DNA of 19,003 bases from CAYINU01 sp964364855 (GCA_964364855.1 CAYINU010000029.1:1-19003); one strand, 5' to 3'. Counted from the first letter of the stretch, positions 1 to 7,514 are shown. A program made the numbers and translations. The notes: generated by a model not told the origin, from the letters alone.

Positions 1-171
1 GCCGGTATCAAGTTCAAAGACGCCGAGCTCATCGGCTATCCGTACCAGGTGGTGGTTGGCAAAAAATCCATTGAAACAGGCCTGATCGAGATCAAAAACC
101 GACGCACCGGCGAAACGGTCGCGGTGTCGGCGGAGGCTGTTGTCGACCATTTGTGCCCACTATGTGCTTAA
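1..171 (+). CDS. proS: Prolyl-tRNA synthetase, C-terminal end (partial)
   Basis: The first 56 codons of the window are open in frame 1 and end at TAA 169-171. The peptide carries the end of the anticodon-binding domain of class II prolyl-tRNA synthetase: a GIKF-DAELIGYP segment, then VVVGKKSIETG, then IEIKNRRTGE and a final VVDHL. This closely parallels the end of bacterial (E. coli-type) ProS, where GVKF-D-DLIGIP is followed by a KYRRNGE-like stretch. ProS charges tRNA-Pro with proline in the cytoplasm. The catalytic domain, editing domain and start lie outside the window. A short extra tail with two cysteines (HLCPLCA) follows the usual end; its meaning is unknown. The next gene starts 10 nt after the stop. 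Confidence 0.9.
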   Translation, partial: AGIKFKDAELIGYPYQVVVGKKSIETGLIEIKNRRTGETVAVSAEAVVDHLCPLCA

Positions 172-181
172 CTATTAGTAG

Positions 182-883
182 ATGACACTTACACTTTTGT
201 CCGCTGTTGCGTTGTTGGCTGTGGTGTTATTCAGCCAGCCAAGTTCCCCGCCAGGGGAGAAAAATGTGGCCCGCACCGATGCGCCGGTGACCACCGTATC
301 GTCTGTGCGGACCGCACCTCTACTGCCAAAGGGTGAATACCCCAGCCTCGAGTCCCCATCGGACAAGGATGCCGATTACCAGGTCATTCTGGCCTTTGTT
401 CAAAAAACGCATAAGAAAATACCAGAAGATGAAGCGGCGGATATTGTCCGCCATTTGGTCGAGTATGCGCATCAAAACCAGGTGGATCCGAAGTTTGCGG
501 CTGCTCTGATGGCCAGAGAATCATCATTTAACAAACGGGCAATCAGTGCCACGGGTGCCAAGGGTTTGGGACAGATAAAAGACTTCAATTTTCCGGCCCT
601 AAATATTACGGATCCGTTCGATATCGAGCAGAATGTCGGGGGTACGCTTTCCTATCTAAAGGCCATGCTCAACGAGTGGTCCGCAGTGACAGCGACGGGT
701 GAGAAGGCCGGCCTGGCTCTGTCCTCGTATTTTAGGGGTATCGGCGCGATGAGGCGGGACGGTGGGCAGGTCGATGAAAAGACCCAACGCTATGTCGATG
801 ACATTTTGTCCGACTACGAAAGTCTTTTGACCCAGCGGGAGGTTTTGTACTCACCGATGGCGTCTACACCTCCCGAAAATTGA
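182..883 (+). CDS. Membrane-anchored SLT-domain lytic transglycosylase
   Basis: This 233-residue protein is a likely murein lytic transglycosylase, which cleaves the glycan strands of peptidoglycan outside the cytoplasmic membrane. Residues 1-18 form a hydrophobic N-terminal segment (signal anchor or signal peptide), followed by a Pro/Ser-rich linker to about residue 60. The SLT (GH23-like) domain spans about 85-215. It has the catalytic glutamate in ARESSFN (E113), the GAKGLGQI motif at about 125-132, and DPFDIEQNVGGTLSYLKAML at about 144-163. Two motifs deviate: GLMQI is GLGQI, and the usual AYNAGPG is SYFRGIG (residues 182-188). The tyrosine is kept, so activity is plausible. The ATG at 182 has no good Shine-Dalgarno sequence but gives a sensible signal sequence. 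The gene follows proS by 10 nt and may be read with it. Confidence 0.8.
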   Translation: MTLTLLSAVALLAVVLFSQPSSPPGEKNVARTDAPVTTVSSVRTAPLLPKGEYPSLESPSDKDADYQVILAFVQKTHKKIPEDEAADIVRHLVEYAHQNQVDPKFAAALMARESSFNKRAISATGAKGLGQIKDFNFPALNITDPFDIEQNVGGTLSYLKAMLNEWSAVTATGEKAGLALSSYFRGIGAMRRDGGQVDEKTQRYVDDILSDYESLLTQREVLYSPMASTPPEN

Positions 884-890
884 GTTCAAG

Positions 891-919
891 TTGCGAATTT
901 TGAACGAATAGTGTAAAAT
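891..919 (+). promoter_or_regulatory. Sigma70-type promoter for rpsA
   Basis: TTGCGA (891-896) and TAAAAT (914-919) are separated by exactly 17 nt, a near-consensus vegetative promoter starting just after the transglycosylase stop codon. Transcription would begin near 926, leaving a leader of about 100 nt before rpsA. A second possible promoter lies in the leader: TTGACG at 968-973 with a poorer -10 (TAAATC, 990-995). Confidence 0.6.
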
Positions 920-949
920 CCGCCATTACTTCAACTGCCCTCGAACAAG

Positions 950-959
950 GGGGATCCCC
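950..959 (+). promoter_or_regulatory. Perfect palindrome in the rpsA leader
   Basis: GGGGATCCCC is a perfect 10-bp palindrome in the untranslated leader of rpsA. It has no loop and no T-run, so it does not read as an intrinsic terminator. It could be a protein site or part of a larger leader fold; S1 synthesis is autoregulated through its leader in E. coli. Function here is inference only. Confidence 0.2.
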
Positions 960-1025
960 AAGCTCCATTGACGGGCTTTGCACTGTTGATAAATCTCATT
1001 TTTTTTGATGTGAAGGAGGATCGTA

Positions 1026-2359
1026 ATGGCCGAAGGTACGAAATTAGGTGAATACTCCAACGATCTACGGTTTAACCCTGCGGTGTCGGTAGATCTTGGT
1101 CAGGAGGCCGAACAGTTAACCGGTACTCGCATAGGCGAAATGTCCGAGTTCGAAAAAAGCCTGTATACCCAAGAAGAACTGGCAAAAAAACAACAGGAAG
1201 CTGAGAAGGCTCGCCAGGTTCGCGAAGCCGTGCGCCGCGAAATGGAAGCCGGCGAAACGGGCCGTGAAGCAAGAAAGGCATCGCTTGGCGATTCCGATCT
1301 GTTTGCGGACGAGTTCGAAAGCTTTCTGGACTACAAAGAGGGCGACGTGGTCAAAGGCGTCGTCCGTGGCATGGCCAAGGGAGGCCTATTGGTTGACTTT
1401 GGTTACAAAGCGGATGGTTTTGTCCCCAGCAATGAAATTTCTGATGACGCCAATATTTCTTTGGAAACCGTAAAGCCCGGAGAAGAGATTGATGTCTACA
1501 TTGAACGACTGGAAACCAAGGAAGGTTGCTCCATCCTATCGATGAAGCGTGCGGAGTACGAAGTGGCATGGAACCAAATTATGACCATCGCCAAGACCAA
1601 AGAAATGATCGATGTTCGGGTTGTCTCTCGCGTCGAAGGCGGATTCGTAGCCGAATATTATGGGATTCGCGGGTTTATTCCTGCCTCCCATATCATTACG
1701 GATTCTCCGGAAGATGCCGAAAGCTTGGTTGGTCAGGACATTACGGTCGTGGTATTGCAAGCAGACCGCAAACGCCGGAAAGTGGTTTTTTCGAATAAAT
1801 TGGCGCGTCAGCGCTCTTCTCGCGGAGATGCTCGCAAGGTGCTGGAGTCGATTCAGGTGGGCGAGACCCGTAAGGGCACCGTTTCCAGCATCAAGGATTT
1901 TGGTGCGTTCGTGGATATTGGCGGTGTCGAGGGATTGGTTCACATCTCCGAACTGTCCTGGGCACGGGTCAATCATCCCTCCGAGGTCGTGAAAGTCGGC
2001 GACGAGGTAAATACCTTCATCTTGGGCGTGGACAAGGAAACCCGCAAGATCTCCCTGGGTATGAAGCAGCTACAGCCCGATCCGTGGGTGACAGTCAACG
2101 AAAAATATCATGTCGGCCAAGTGGTCACCGGAACCATTTCCCGCATCGTGAACTTCGGCGCGTTTATGCAATTGGAAAAAGACCTTGAAGGCCTGATTCA
2201 CATTTCCGAACTGTCCAACGAACGTGTGGGCAAAGTCGAGGATGTGGTTTCCGTGGGAGATGTGGTCTCTGCGCGCATCATCAAACTGGTGCCGGATGAG
2301 CAACGTATCGGGTTGAGCCTCAAGGCCCTCCAAGGCGCTGAGCATACCCCTGTTCACGA
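1026..2359 (+). CDS. rpsA: Ribosomal protein S1, four S1 domains (3' end lost in gap)
   Basis: 444 codons are visible before the N run. The protein is a small-subunit S1 that helps mRNA bind the ribosome. Residues 1-100 are a charged extension, probably helical, rich in E, K and R at about 40-85. Four S1 OB-folds follow at about 104-175, 191-260, 277-347 and 362-434. The last two are canonical (FGAFVDIGGVEGLVHISELS and FGAFMQLEKDLEGLIHISEL), the first two more divergent, as usual for S1. Four domains match the shorter S1 of Firmicutes and related groups rather than the six-domain E. coli form, although more could be hidden in the gap. AAGGAGGA at 1013-1020, 5 nt before the ATG, fixes the start. 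The reading frame stays open through the gap into trpB only by chance; the two are not one protein. Confidence 0.92.
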
Positions 2360-2459
2360 NNNNNNNNNNNNNNNNNNNNNNNNNNNNNNNNNNNNNNNNN
2401 NNNNNNNNNNNNNNNNNNNNNNNNNNNNNNNNNNNNNNNNNNNNNNNNNNNNNNNNNNN
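2360..2459. other. Assembly gap (100 Ns)
   Basis: Exactly 100 Ns, a common placeholder for a gap of unknown size. The true missing DNA must be longer: by comparison with full-length TrpB, about 45-50 N-terminal codons are absent, which alone needs roughly 135-150 nt, before adding the end of rpsA and any intergenic DNA. Whole genes, such as trpF or trpC that often precede trpB, could be missing here. Confidence 0.95.
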
Positions 2460-3497
2460 TTGCGCTATTACCTCACCCAGTACGTGGGTAGGCCAACGCC
2501 CTTGTATTTTGCGGAAAACGCGTCACGCCAGCTGGGCATTCGGCTCTATCTTAAACGTGAAGACCTCAACCATACCGGTGCCCACAAAATCAATAACACC
2601 ATCGGACAGGCCTTGCTGGCCAAACGCATGGGCAAAAAACGCATTATCGCAGAGACTGGTGCGGGTCAGCATGGCGTGGCTACCGCAACAGTTTGCGCCT
2701 TACTGGGCTTGGAATGCGTGGTGTATATGGGGGCAAAAGACATGCAACGCCAGTCCCTCAATGTCTACCGCATGGAATTGCTCGGCGCGACGGTATCAGC
2801 TGTTCATTCCGGATCGGCCACCCTCAAAGAGGCCACTTCCGAAGCCATTCGCGACTGGATGCGTTCCGTGGAAGGCACGCATTACATTATCGGGTCTGTC
2901 GTGGGACCCCATCCATATCCCACCATTGTGAGGTATTTTCAGTCTGTTATCGGGCGGGAATCCCGCCAGCAAATCCGTAAGGCCGAGGGACGGATGCCGG
3001 ATGCTGTTGTGGCCTGCATTGGCGGCGGATCCAACGCCATGGGTATCTTTTCCGGCTTTGTAAGTGACAAAGCTGTCAAACTGATCGGCGTAGAGGCCGG
3101 AGGTGAAGGTCCGCGCTCAGGCCGCCATTCGGCAACCTTGTCTTTCGGGACACCGGGGGTGCTGCATGGGGCGTTGTCACTGGTCTTGCAGTCCAAAACG
3201 GGTCAAATTTTGGAAGCCCATTCGATTTCGGCCGGACTGGATTATCCGGGAGTGGGGCCTGAACTGGCCCATTTAAAAGCCTCCGGACGTTTGGAAACGG
3301 CCTATGCGGTTGACACAGAAGCGGTTTCTGGATGCAGGTGGCTGGCGAGGTGCGAAGGCATTATCGCTGCACTGGAATCCAGTCACGCGTTAGGATATTT
3401 AAAAAAAGCCAAATTCAAAAAAGGATCGCTGGTGATTTTGTGCCTATCCGGCCGAGGCGACAAAGATATGGAGACTTTACGAAGTTATGACACTTAG
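2460..3497 (+). CDS. trpB: Tryptophan synthase beta subunit (5' end lost in gap)
   Basis: The beta subunit condenses indole with L-serine to tryptophan using PLP, in an alpha2-beta2 complex with TrpA. 345 codons are present, starting at the VGRPTPLYFAENAS segment that lies about 45-50 residues into full-length TrpB. The PLP-binding lysine is in GAHKINN, followed by the AETGAGQHGVATA motif and VHSGSATLKEA. The PLP-phosphate loop GGGSNAMGIF, the GLDYPGVGPE segment, the ALESSHAL motif and the closing LSGRGDKDM are all typical. This is the classical TrpB1 type that partners TrpA. It ends at TAG 3495-3497 and overlaps the proposed trpA start by 11 nt, a common arrangement for these coupled subunits. 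Confidence 0.95.
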   Translation: MRYYLTQYVGRPTPLYFAENASRQLGIRLYLKREDLNHTGAHKINNTIGQALLAKRMGKKRIIAETGAGQHGVATATVCALLGLECVVYMGAKDMQRQSLNVYRMELLGATVSAVHSGSATLKEATSEAIRDWMRSVEGTHYIIGSVVGPHPYPTIVRYFQSVIGRESRQQIRKAEGRMPDAVVACIGGGSNAMGIFSGFVSDKAVKLIGVEAGGEGPRSGRHSATLSFGTPGVLHGALSLVLQSKTGQILEAHSISAGLDYPGVGPELAHLKASGRLETAYAVDTEAVSGCRWLARCEGIIAALESSHALGYLKKAKFKKGSLVILCLSGRGDKDMETLRSYDT

Positions 3498-4260
3498 CAT
3501 GGCCTTTGCGCACACTAAAGCCCTGATCCCATACATCACTTTCGGTGACCCGTCTGTTGGGGATACGCTTCGCATTGCCGACACGTGTTTTGAATCCGGG
3601 GCTGATATCTTGGAGATAGGTATCCCCTTTTCGGATCCGCTGGCCGACGGACCCGTCATCCAAGCGTCCCATCAGAGAGCGCTGGCATCTGGGGAGGACG
3701 TGTCTTTATCAGCGGCCTTGGATGCTGTGTTTCAACTTAAAAAAAAGTGGAAAAAGCCCATCGTATTGATGGCTGCCACCAACTTGGTCCTGCATGGGGG
3801 TATCGAGGCTTTTTTCAAACAGGCAAAAAAAGCAGGGCTAGACGGCATTATTATGCCGGACCTGTCCATTTATGATGCCGATCCATATCGGGTTGCCTCT
3901 CGGCGGTGCGGGGTTCCTATTGTGTTTTTGATTTCTCCGCTATGCACGCCATCACGGTTGAAAAAAATCGTTTCCGCTGCGGAAGGGTTTATTTATGTCA
4001 TTTCGTCGACCGGCACAACAGGCACACGAAAGGCGTTTTCTCATGACCTATCCGCGCTCATTCGTCGCATCAAAGCCATCCGGTCCATACCGGTGGCGGT
4101 GGGGTTTGGGATTGGCAGTCGCGACCACGTGAACGCCGTTTTCAGGGACGCCGACGGGGCCATTGTCGGCAGTTTTATCGTTGATTTGTTGCATCAGAAC
4201 CCGGGCAAGGCTGGGCTGAAAAAACTGTCGGACACCCTCCGCGACTGGAAGAAAGCCTAG
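3487..4260 (+). CDS. trpA: Tryptophan synthase alpha subunit
   Basis: This 257-residue protein is the TIM-barrel alpha subunit, which splits indole-3-glycerol phosphate into indole and glyceraldehyde 3-phosphate and passes indole to TrpB. The two catalytic acids are recognisable: Glu in ILEIGIPFSDP and Asp in DPLADGPVIQ. IMPDLS and the phosphate-binding loop SSTGTTGTRK are also present, as is VGFGIGS. The length is close to the family norm (about 260-270). The chosen ATG (3487) overlaps trpB by 11 nt and lacks a strong Shine-Dalgarno sequence; an in-frame ATG at 3499, one base after the trpB stop, is an alternative that shortens the protein by four residues. The TAG stop (4258-4260) lies inside the CTAG that borders the palindromic element downstream. 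Confidence 0.95.
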   Translation: MTLSMAFAHTKALIPYITFGDPSVGDTLRIADTCFESGADILEIGIPFSDPLADGPVIQASHQRALASGEDVSLSAALDAVFQLKKKWKKPIVLMAATNLVLHGGIEAFFKQAKKAGLDGIIMPDLSIYDADPYRVASRRCGVPIVFLISPLCTPSRLKKIVSAAEGFIYVISSTGTTGTRKAFSHDLSALIRRIKAIRSIPVAVGFGIGSRDHVNAVFRDADGAIVGSFIVDLLHQNPGKAGLKKLSDTLRDWKKA

Positions 4261-4384
4261 GGCATGTCCTCATTTGCATCTGCGGCGTTAAGAGTCAGTC
4301 AAAAAAATCCTCATTTACGGCAAGTAAACTCTGGTTTTTTTGCTGCCACTTGCCTTGCATCTATCAAATGGGGACACGCCCTAG
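4257..4384. mobile_element. MITE-like near-palindromic element with CTAG borders
   Basis: The ends are inverted repeats: 4257-4276 (CTAGGGCATGTCCTCATTTG) matches the reverse complement of 4365-4384 at 18 of 20 positions. The interior also pairs imperfectly. AAG-G-CAG-C plus a seven-A tract on the left (to 4307) answers a seven-T tract and its flank on the right (from 4335), around a central hairpin TTTAC/GTAAA with loop GGCAA (4314-4328). The whole 128 bp could fold into one long hairpin and encodes no protein. Short length, terminal inverted repeats and possible CTAG or TA target duplication fit a miniature inverted-repeat transposable element. CTAG/TA targets are known for IS5-type and IS630/Tc1-type elements, but no parent transposase is in the window. 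I noticed no second copy here. Confidence 0.55.
4301..4341. terminator. Possible bidirectional terminator in the palindromic element
   Basis: A seven-A tract (4301-4307) and a seven-T tract (4335-4341) flank CC...GG and a TTTAC/GTAAA stem with a 5-nt loop. The symmetry would suit a terminator for both trpA (+) and the convergent small ORF (-). The stem is short and AT-rich with an internal loop, so efficiency is doubtful unless the outer arms also pair. Confidence 0.35.
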
Positions 4385-4545
4385 TTCATCGAGACCGCCG
4401 ACACGACAGGCAAAATCTGCCGCTCGCGGCCTAGTTTATGTAAAAATGCGGTGCGAAAATATAAAATACCGTTCAGGGTATACGTATCTTGATTACTGAC
4501 CGGGAACACAGGACCCGAACCATTTGGATTGAAATCTTGATTCAT
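4381..4545 (-). CDS. Candidate small protein, 54 aa, unknown function
   Basis: On the minus strand an ATG at 4545-4543 opens a 54-codon frame ending at TAG 4383-4381. It is preceded by a purine-rich AAAAGGGGTGG ending 5 nt before the ATG, a plausible Shine-Dalgarno sequence. The peptide starts MNQDFNPNGSGPVFPVSNQD, has a short hydrophobic patch (LNGILYF), then a basic stretch (HKLGRERQ) and ends in SMN. It has no signal peptide, transmembrane helix or motif I recognise. It converges on trpA; its stop is the right-hand CTAG border of the palindromic element. Without that element, trpA and this ORF would share a single CTAG as overlapping stop codons. The tidy start signal and stop position favour a real gene, but the length makes chance possible. 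Confidence 0.35.
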   Translation of the reverse strand: MNQDFNPNGSGPVFPVSNQDTYTLNGILYFRTAFLHKLGRERQILPVVSAVSMN

Positions 4546-4560
4546 CTGTTCCACCCCTTT

Positions 4561-4590
4561 TTGGCAATTTATGATCTTGAATCGTAAGAG
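4561..4590 (+). promoter_or_regulatory. Weak candidate promoter before the histidine kinase
   Basis: TTGGCA at 4561-4566 is a fair -35, with TAAGAG (4585-4590) as a poor -10 at 18-nt spacing. Downstream, TGCGC-GCATG-GCGCA (4604-4618) is a 5-bp inverted repeat with a 5-nt loop that could be an operator. On the other strand the same repeat lies just after a TTGACG (4627-4622), so the region may hold divergent promoters. Little else is visible between 4546 and 4637. Confidence 0.2.
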
Positions 4591-4637
4591 GAAACGAATT
4601 TCTTGCGCGCATGGCGCATATCGTCAAAAAATAGGGA

Positions 4638-7514
4638 TTGAAAACTATTTTTTACATGACTATAGTAAATAGGATGCGATTTTTTTTCGTATGTGTTGTG
4701 GTATTGCTGGGGTTATGCGCCTCTCTTGTGGCAGTCGGGGAACCGACTCTGACCCTACATGGCAGGGGCAGGTACGACGTTTTTCCCCATGCGGCCTATT
4801 TTTTAGATCCATCCACGCACATCACGATCGATCAGATTCTGTCGAGTCCGAATCTCTGGAATCGTTTTCGTCCCGCGACATCGCCCGTTTTGAGTTTTCC
4901 CATTCAAAAAGACGCGGTCTGGGTGAAACTGATTTTAAAAAATCCGACGGTTAAATCACAAACCTATTTTTTGCAATCTGATCAATACCTCATTGACCAC
5001 CAAGATGTGTTCGTCGTGTCGGGAAACAAGCTCCTATATGTCTTTAATCAGGGATTGGATTCTCCGTTTATAGCGAGGGCCATTCCGCTCAATGCCTCGT
5101 ATGTGCCATTGGATGTGCCGGCCACTGGTGAGCGTACGGTATACCTCCGTGCTCAGGCCGACCATGCGATTCATCTCAATCTGAGTCTGCTGAACACTCA
5201 GGCTTTATTTATCCATTTGCATTGGCGGCAATTTTATTTTGGCCTCTACTTCGGCATTGTGCTAGTCACCATTATTTTCAACGCGATTATGTTTATCTTT
5301 ACCCGCATCCGCACCTTCTTGCTGTACGTGGCTTACGTGATTTATCTGGGCATGTTCCAGTTGTCCTATTTTGGCTATTCGTCGGCATTGTTTTGGTCGG
5401 ATTGGACTTGGGGAGCGGATCGGCTGCCCACACTGCTTATCCCGGTCTTTACGGTGTTTGTGCTGCTTTTGACTCAGGATTACCTACAAACGGGGGTGAA
5501 CTTCCCGCGGACCCATCGGGTTCTGACAGGCCTTATTTTGGCTAATTTGGCAGGATTGGCGATCGGGTCCTTTATCGATCAACAGACCTATATCTATCTC
5601 ACTATTATTCTGGGTGTTTTTAATATTGTGGTCACTCTGGCCGTGCTGATCCGTGCGGCGCTGCGGCGCCTTCCGTATTCCCTGACCTATTTGTTGGCCT
5701 GGTCCTGTCTGATTATTTCAGGATTTGTGTTGATGCTACTGTCCTTTGCCTTGGTGCCGTTTAACGTCGTGACCCAAAACATTTTGTTAATTGGATCGGC
5801 TTTAGAAATGATTTTGGTTTCCATCAGTTTGGCCAATCGCTTTAGTACGCTCAGCCGCGAAAAGGACGAGGCCCAAAAAAAGGCGATCGAAAACTATCAA
5901 TTGGCACTGACCAGTCTGCGAAAAGCCGATCAAATCAAGGACGAAATACTGGCCAATGTCAGTCATGAATTGCGCACGCCACTCAATGGTATTCTAGGGA
6001 TTGTGGAGCATTTGCTGCGGGATGTGGGGACAATGCCGGAAAAGACCCGGCGACAGATGGAAATTGTCATGGAATGTGCACGCAACCTCAGCGAAATGGT
6101 TACAACCATGCTCACCATGGCGAAGTTTCAATCCGGCACCCAGCGATTTCAAATTGAACCGTTTTCTATATTGCCTTTGATCAACCGTGAACGCCATTTG
6201 GCTGAGGGGTTGCTTAAAGGCCGTCCTATTCGCCTTCAAGTCCAATTGGATGAGGATCTCCCGATGGTTTGGGGGGATGCCCAGAAAATTGAACAGGTGT
6301 TTAATAATCTGATCGGGAACGCATGCAAATTCACGGTGGAAGGAGAGATCCGCATCTCGGCCAAACGACTAACGCCAACCCATGCCCAGGCCTACCACAT
6401 TTCCCCCGCAGATCCGGCGATGGACTATGTCCTGATCGGCATCGAAGATACGGGTGTGGGGATTCCTCCGGACCGGCTCAAATGGATTTTTGAGCGCTTT
6501 AATCAGCTGGATTCGTCGCCGTCGCGGCGTTATGAGGGGTCTGGACTGGGGCTTTCCATTGCGAAGCTCATCGTGGAGAGTCATTGGGGCGCCATCGGCG
6601 TCCAAAGCACTCCTGGAAAAGGGTCCGTTTTTTACTTCATCATTCCTACTCAGTCTTTCCACCCGCGGCAAATGCAATCGTGGAAGGAGCCGGGCGATAT
6701 TCGGCCGGATGAAATTGTAGAGGAGTCATCTAGCCTAGAGCCCGTTCATCTCTTTTCTCCCGACATTGTAGGTCACAATGAGCGGATTTTGGTGGTGGAT
6801 GATTCGGAAATCAACAGGGAAGTTGTTGGACAGGCGTTGCGAAAAAACGGCTACCAGGTCGTCGAAGCCGCGTCAGGAAAAGAGGCCTTGGAAAAGATCA
6901 AAAGCGAGACGCCCGTGCTGATTGTATTGGATCTGATGATGCCGGAGATGAGCGGATACGACGTCACCAAGCTCCTCAAAGAAGACGAGGCGTATGCTGC
7001 CTACAAAACCATTCCCATTATGATGCTCACGGCCAAAACAAGTTTGGAAGATAAAATTTACGGGTTACAGCTGGGGGCGGATGATTACCTCGGAAAACCG
7101 TTTTCCATTCAAGAATTTCTGGCTCGTGTTCATGTGCTGTTGCGTCTTAACTCCCTGCAAAATGACCTATACCGATGGAACCGGGAACTGAGTCGGCAAG
7201 TCGAAGAACGCACCAAAGAAACCCGCTCATTGCAGCAACGTGTAACCGAAATTGAAAAAATCATCAGCATCACCCAGTTCGCCATAACCGTAAACCACCA
7301 GCTCAATTCGCCCTTGATGTCCGTTCTGATTTCTGCGCAACAGCTGGCCAAAATGCCGCTGGAACCCGGACAGCGTAAATATGTGGATCTTATTTTGCAG
7401 GCCGCCCAGACCATGCGCGAAGTCATTCGCAATCTCCGTGAAGTGACCAAACCCCTAGAAGATGAGTATGTCTTTGGCGTTAAAATGGTTCGCCTTGACG
7501 AGGGCGGTCATTAG
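4638..7514 (+). CDS. Hybrid sensor histidine kinase: 7TMR-DISM, HisKA, HATPase, REC, orphan DHp
   Basis: A 958-residue membrane signalling protein. Residues 1-34 are a signal peptide. About 35-185 is an extracytoplasmic 7TMR-DISM-type sensor (W95 in the AVWVKL segment), and about 198-400 is the seven-helix DISM membrane domain. A linker coiled coil (405-435) leads to HisKA with the phosphoacceptor H443 (VSHELRTPLNG). The ATPase domain has the N box NNLIGNACKFT (556-566), G1 DTGVGIPP (604-611) and G2 GSGLGLSI (634-641). The receiver (715-838) has DD721-722, phosphoacceptor D765, T798 and K820. A coiled coil (840-878) and a second H-box-like segment, VNHQLNSPL with H887, follow, but no second ATPase domain. 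The start is uncertain: TTG 4638 gives the longest form; ATG 4656 or ATG 4674 also leave a good signal peptide, and none has a clear Shine-Dalgarno sequence. The ligand and output partner are unknown; no DNA-binding regulator is adjacent. Confidence 0.92.
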   Translation: MKTIFYMTIVNRMRFFFVCVVVLLGLCASLVAVGEPTLTLHGRGRYDVFPHAAYFLDPSTHITIDQILSSPNLWNRFRPATSPVLSFPIQKDAVWVKLILKNPTVKSQTYFLQSDQYLIDHQDVFVVSGNKLLYVFNQGLDSPFIARAIPLNASYVPLDVPATGERTVYLRAQADHAIHLNLSLLNTQALFIHLHWRQFYFGLYFGIVLVTIIFNAIMFIFTRIRTFLLYVAYVIYLGMFQLSYFGYSSALFWSDWTWGADRLPTLLIPVFTVFVLLLTQDYLQTGVNFPRTHRVLTGLILANLAGLAIGSFIDQQTYIYLTIILGVFNIVVTLAVLIRAALRRLPYSLTYLLAWSCLIISGFVLMLLSFALVPFNVVTQNILLIGSALEMILVSISLANRFSTLSREKDEAQKKAIENYQLALTSLRKADQIKDEILANVSHELRTPLNGILGIVEHLLRDVGTMPEKTRRQMEIVMECARNLSEMVTTMLTMAKFQSGTQRFQIEPFSILPLINRERHLAEGLLKGRPIRLQVQLDEDLPMVWGDAQKIEQVFNNLIGNACKFTVEGEIRISAKRLTPTHAQAYHISPADPAMDYVLIGIEDTGVGIPPDRLKWIFERFNQLDSSPSRRYEGSGLGLSIAKLIVESHWGAIGVQSTPGKGSVFYFIIPTQSFHPRQMQSWKEPGDIRPDEIVEESSSLEPVHLFSPDIVGHNERILVVDDSEINREVVGQALRKNGYQVVEAASGKEALEKIKSETPVLIVLDLMMPEMSGYDVTKLLKEDEAYAAYKTIPIMMLTAKTSLEDKIYGLQLGADDYLGKPFSIQEFLARVHVLLRLNSLQNDLYRWNRELSRQVEERTKETRSLQQRVTEIEKIISITQFAITVNHQLNSPLMSVLISAQQLAKMPLEPGQRKYVDLILQAAQTMREVIRNLREVTKPLEDEYVFGVKMVRLDEGGH

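Noticed and set aside
950..959. GGGGATCCCC as terminator for the transglycosylase gene
   Set aside because: It has no loop and no T-tract, and lies downstream of the rpsA promoter.
1536..1976. 146-codon antisense frame opposite rpsA
   Set aside because: It lies wholly inside a well-supported gene, has no start signal and no recognisable motif; typical shadow frame.
1026..3497. One 823-residue protein joining S1 and TrpB
   Set aside because: The link is only the 100-N gap; the two halves match separate complete families, and TrpB lacks its N-terminus.
3301..4260. trp attenuator or T-box near trpA
   Set aside because: trpA overlaps trpB, leaving no leader; any such element would be upstream of trpB inside the gap.
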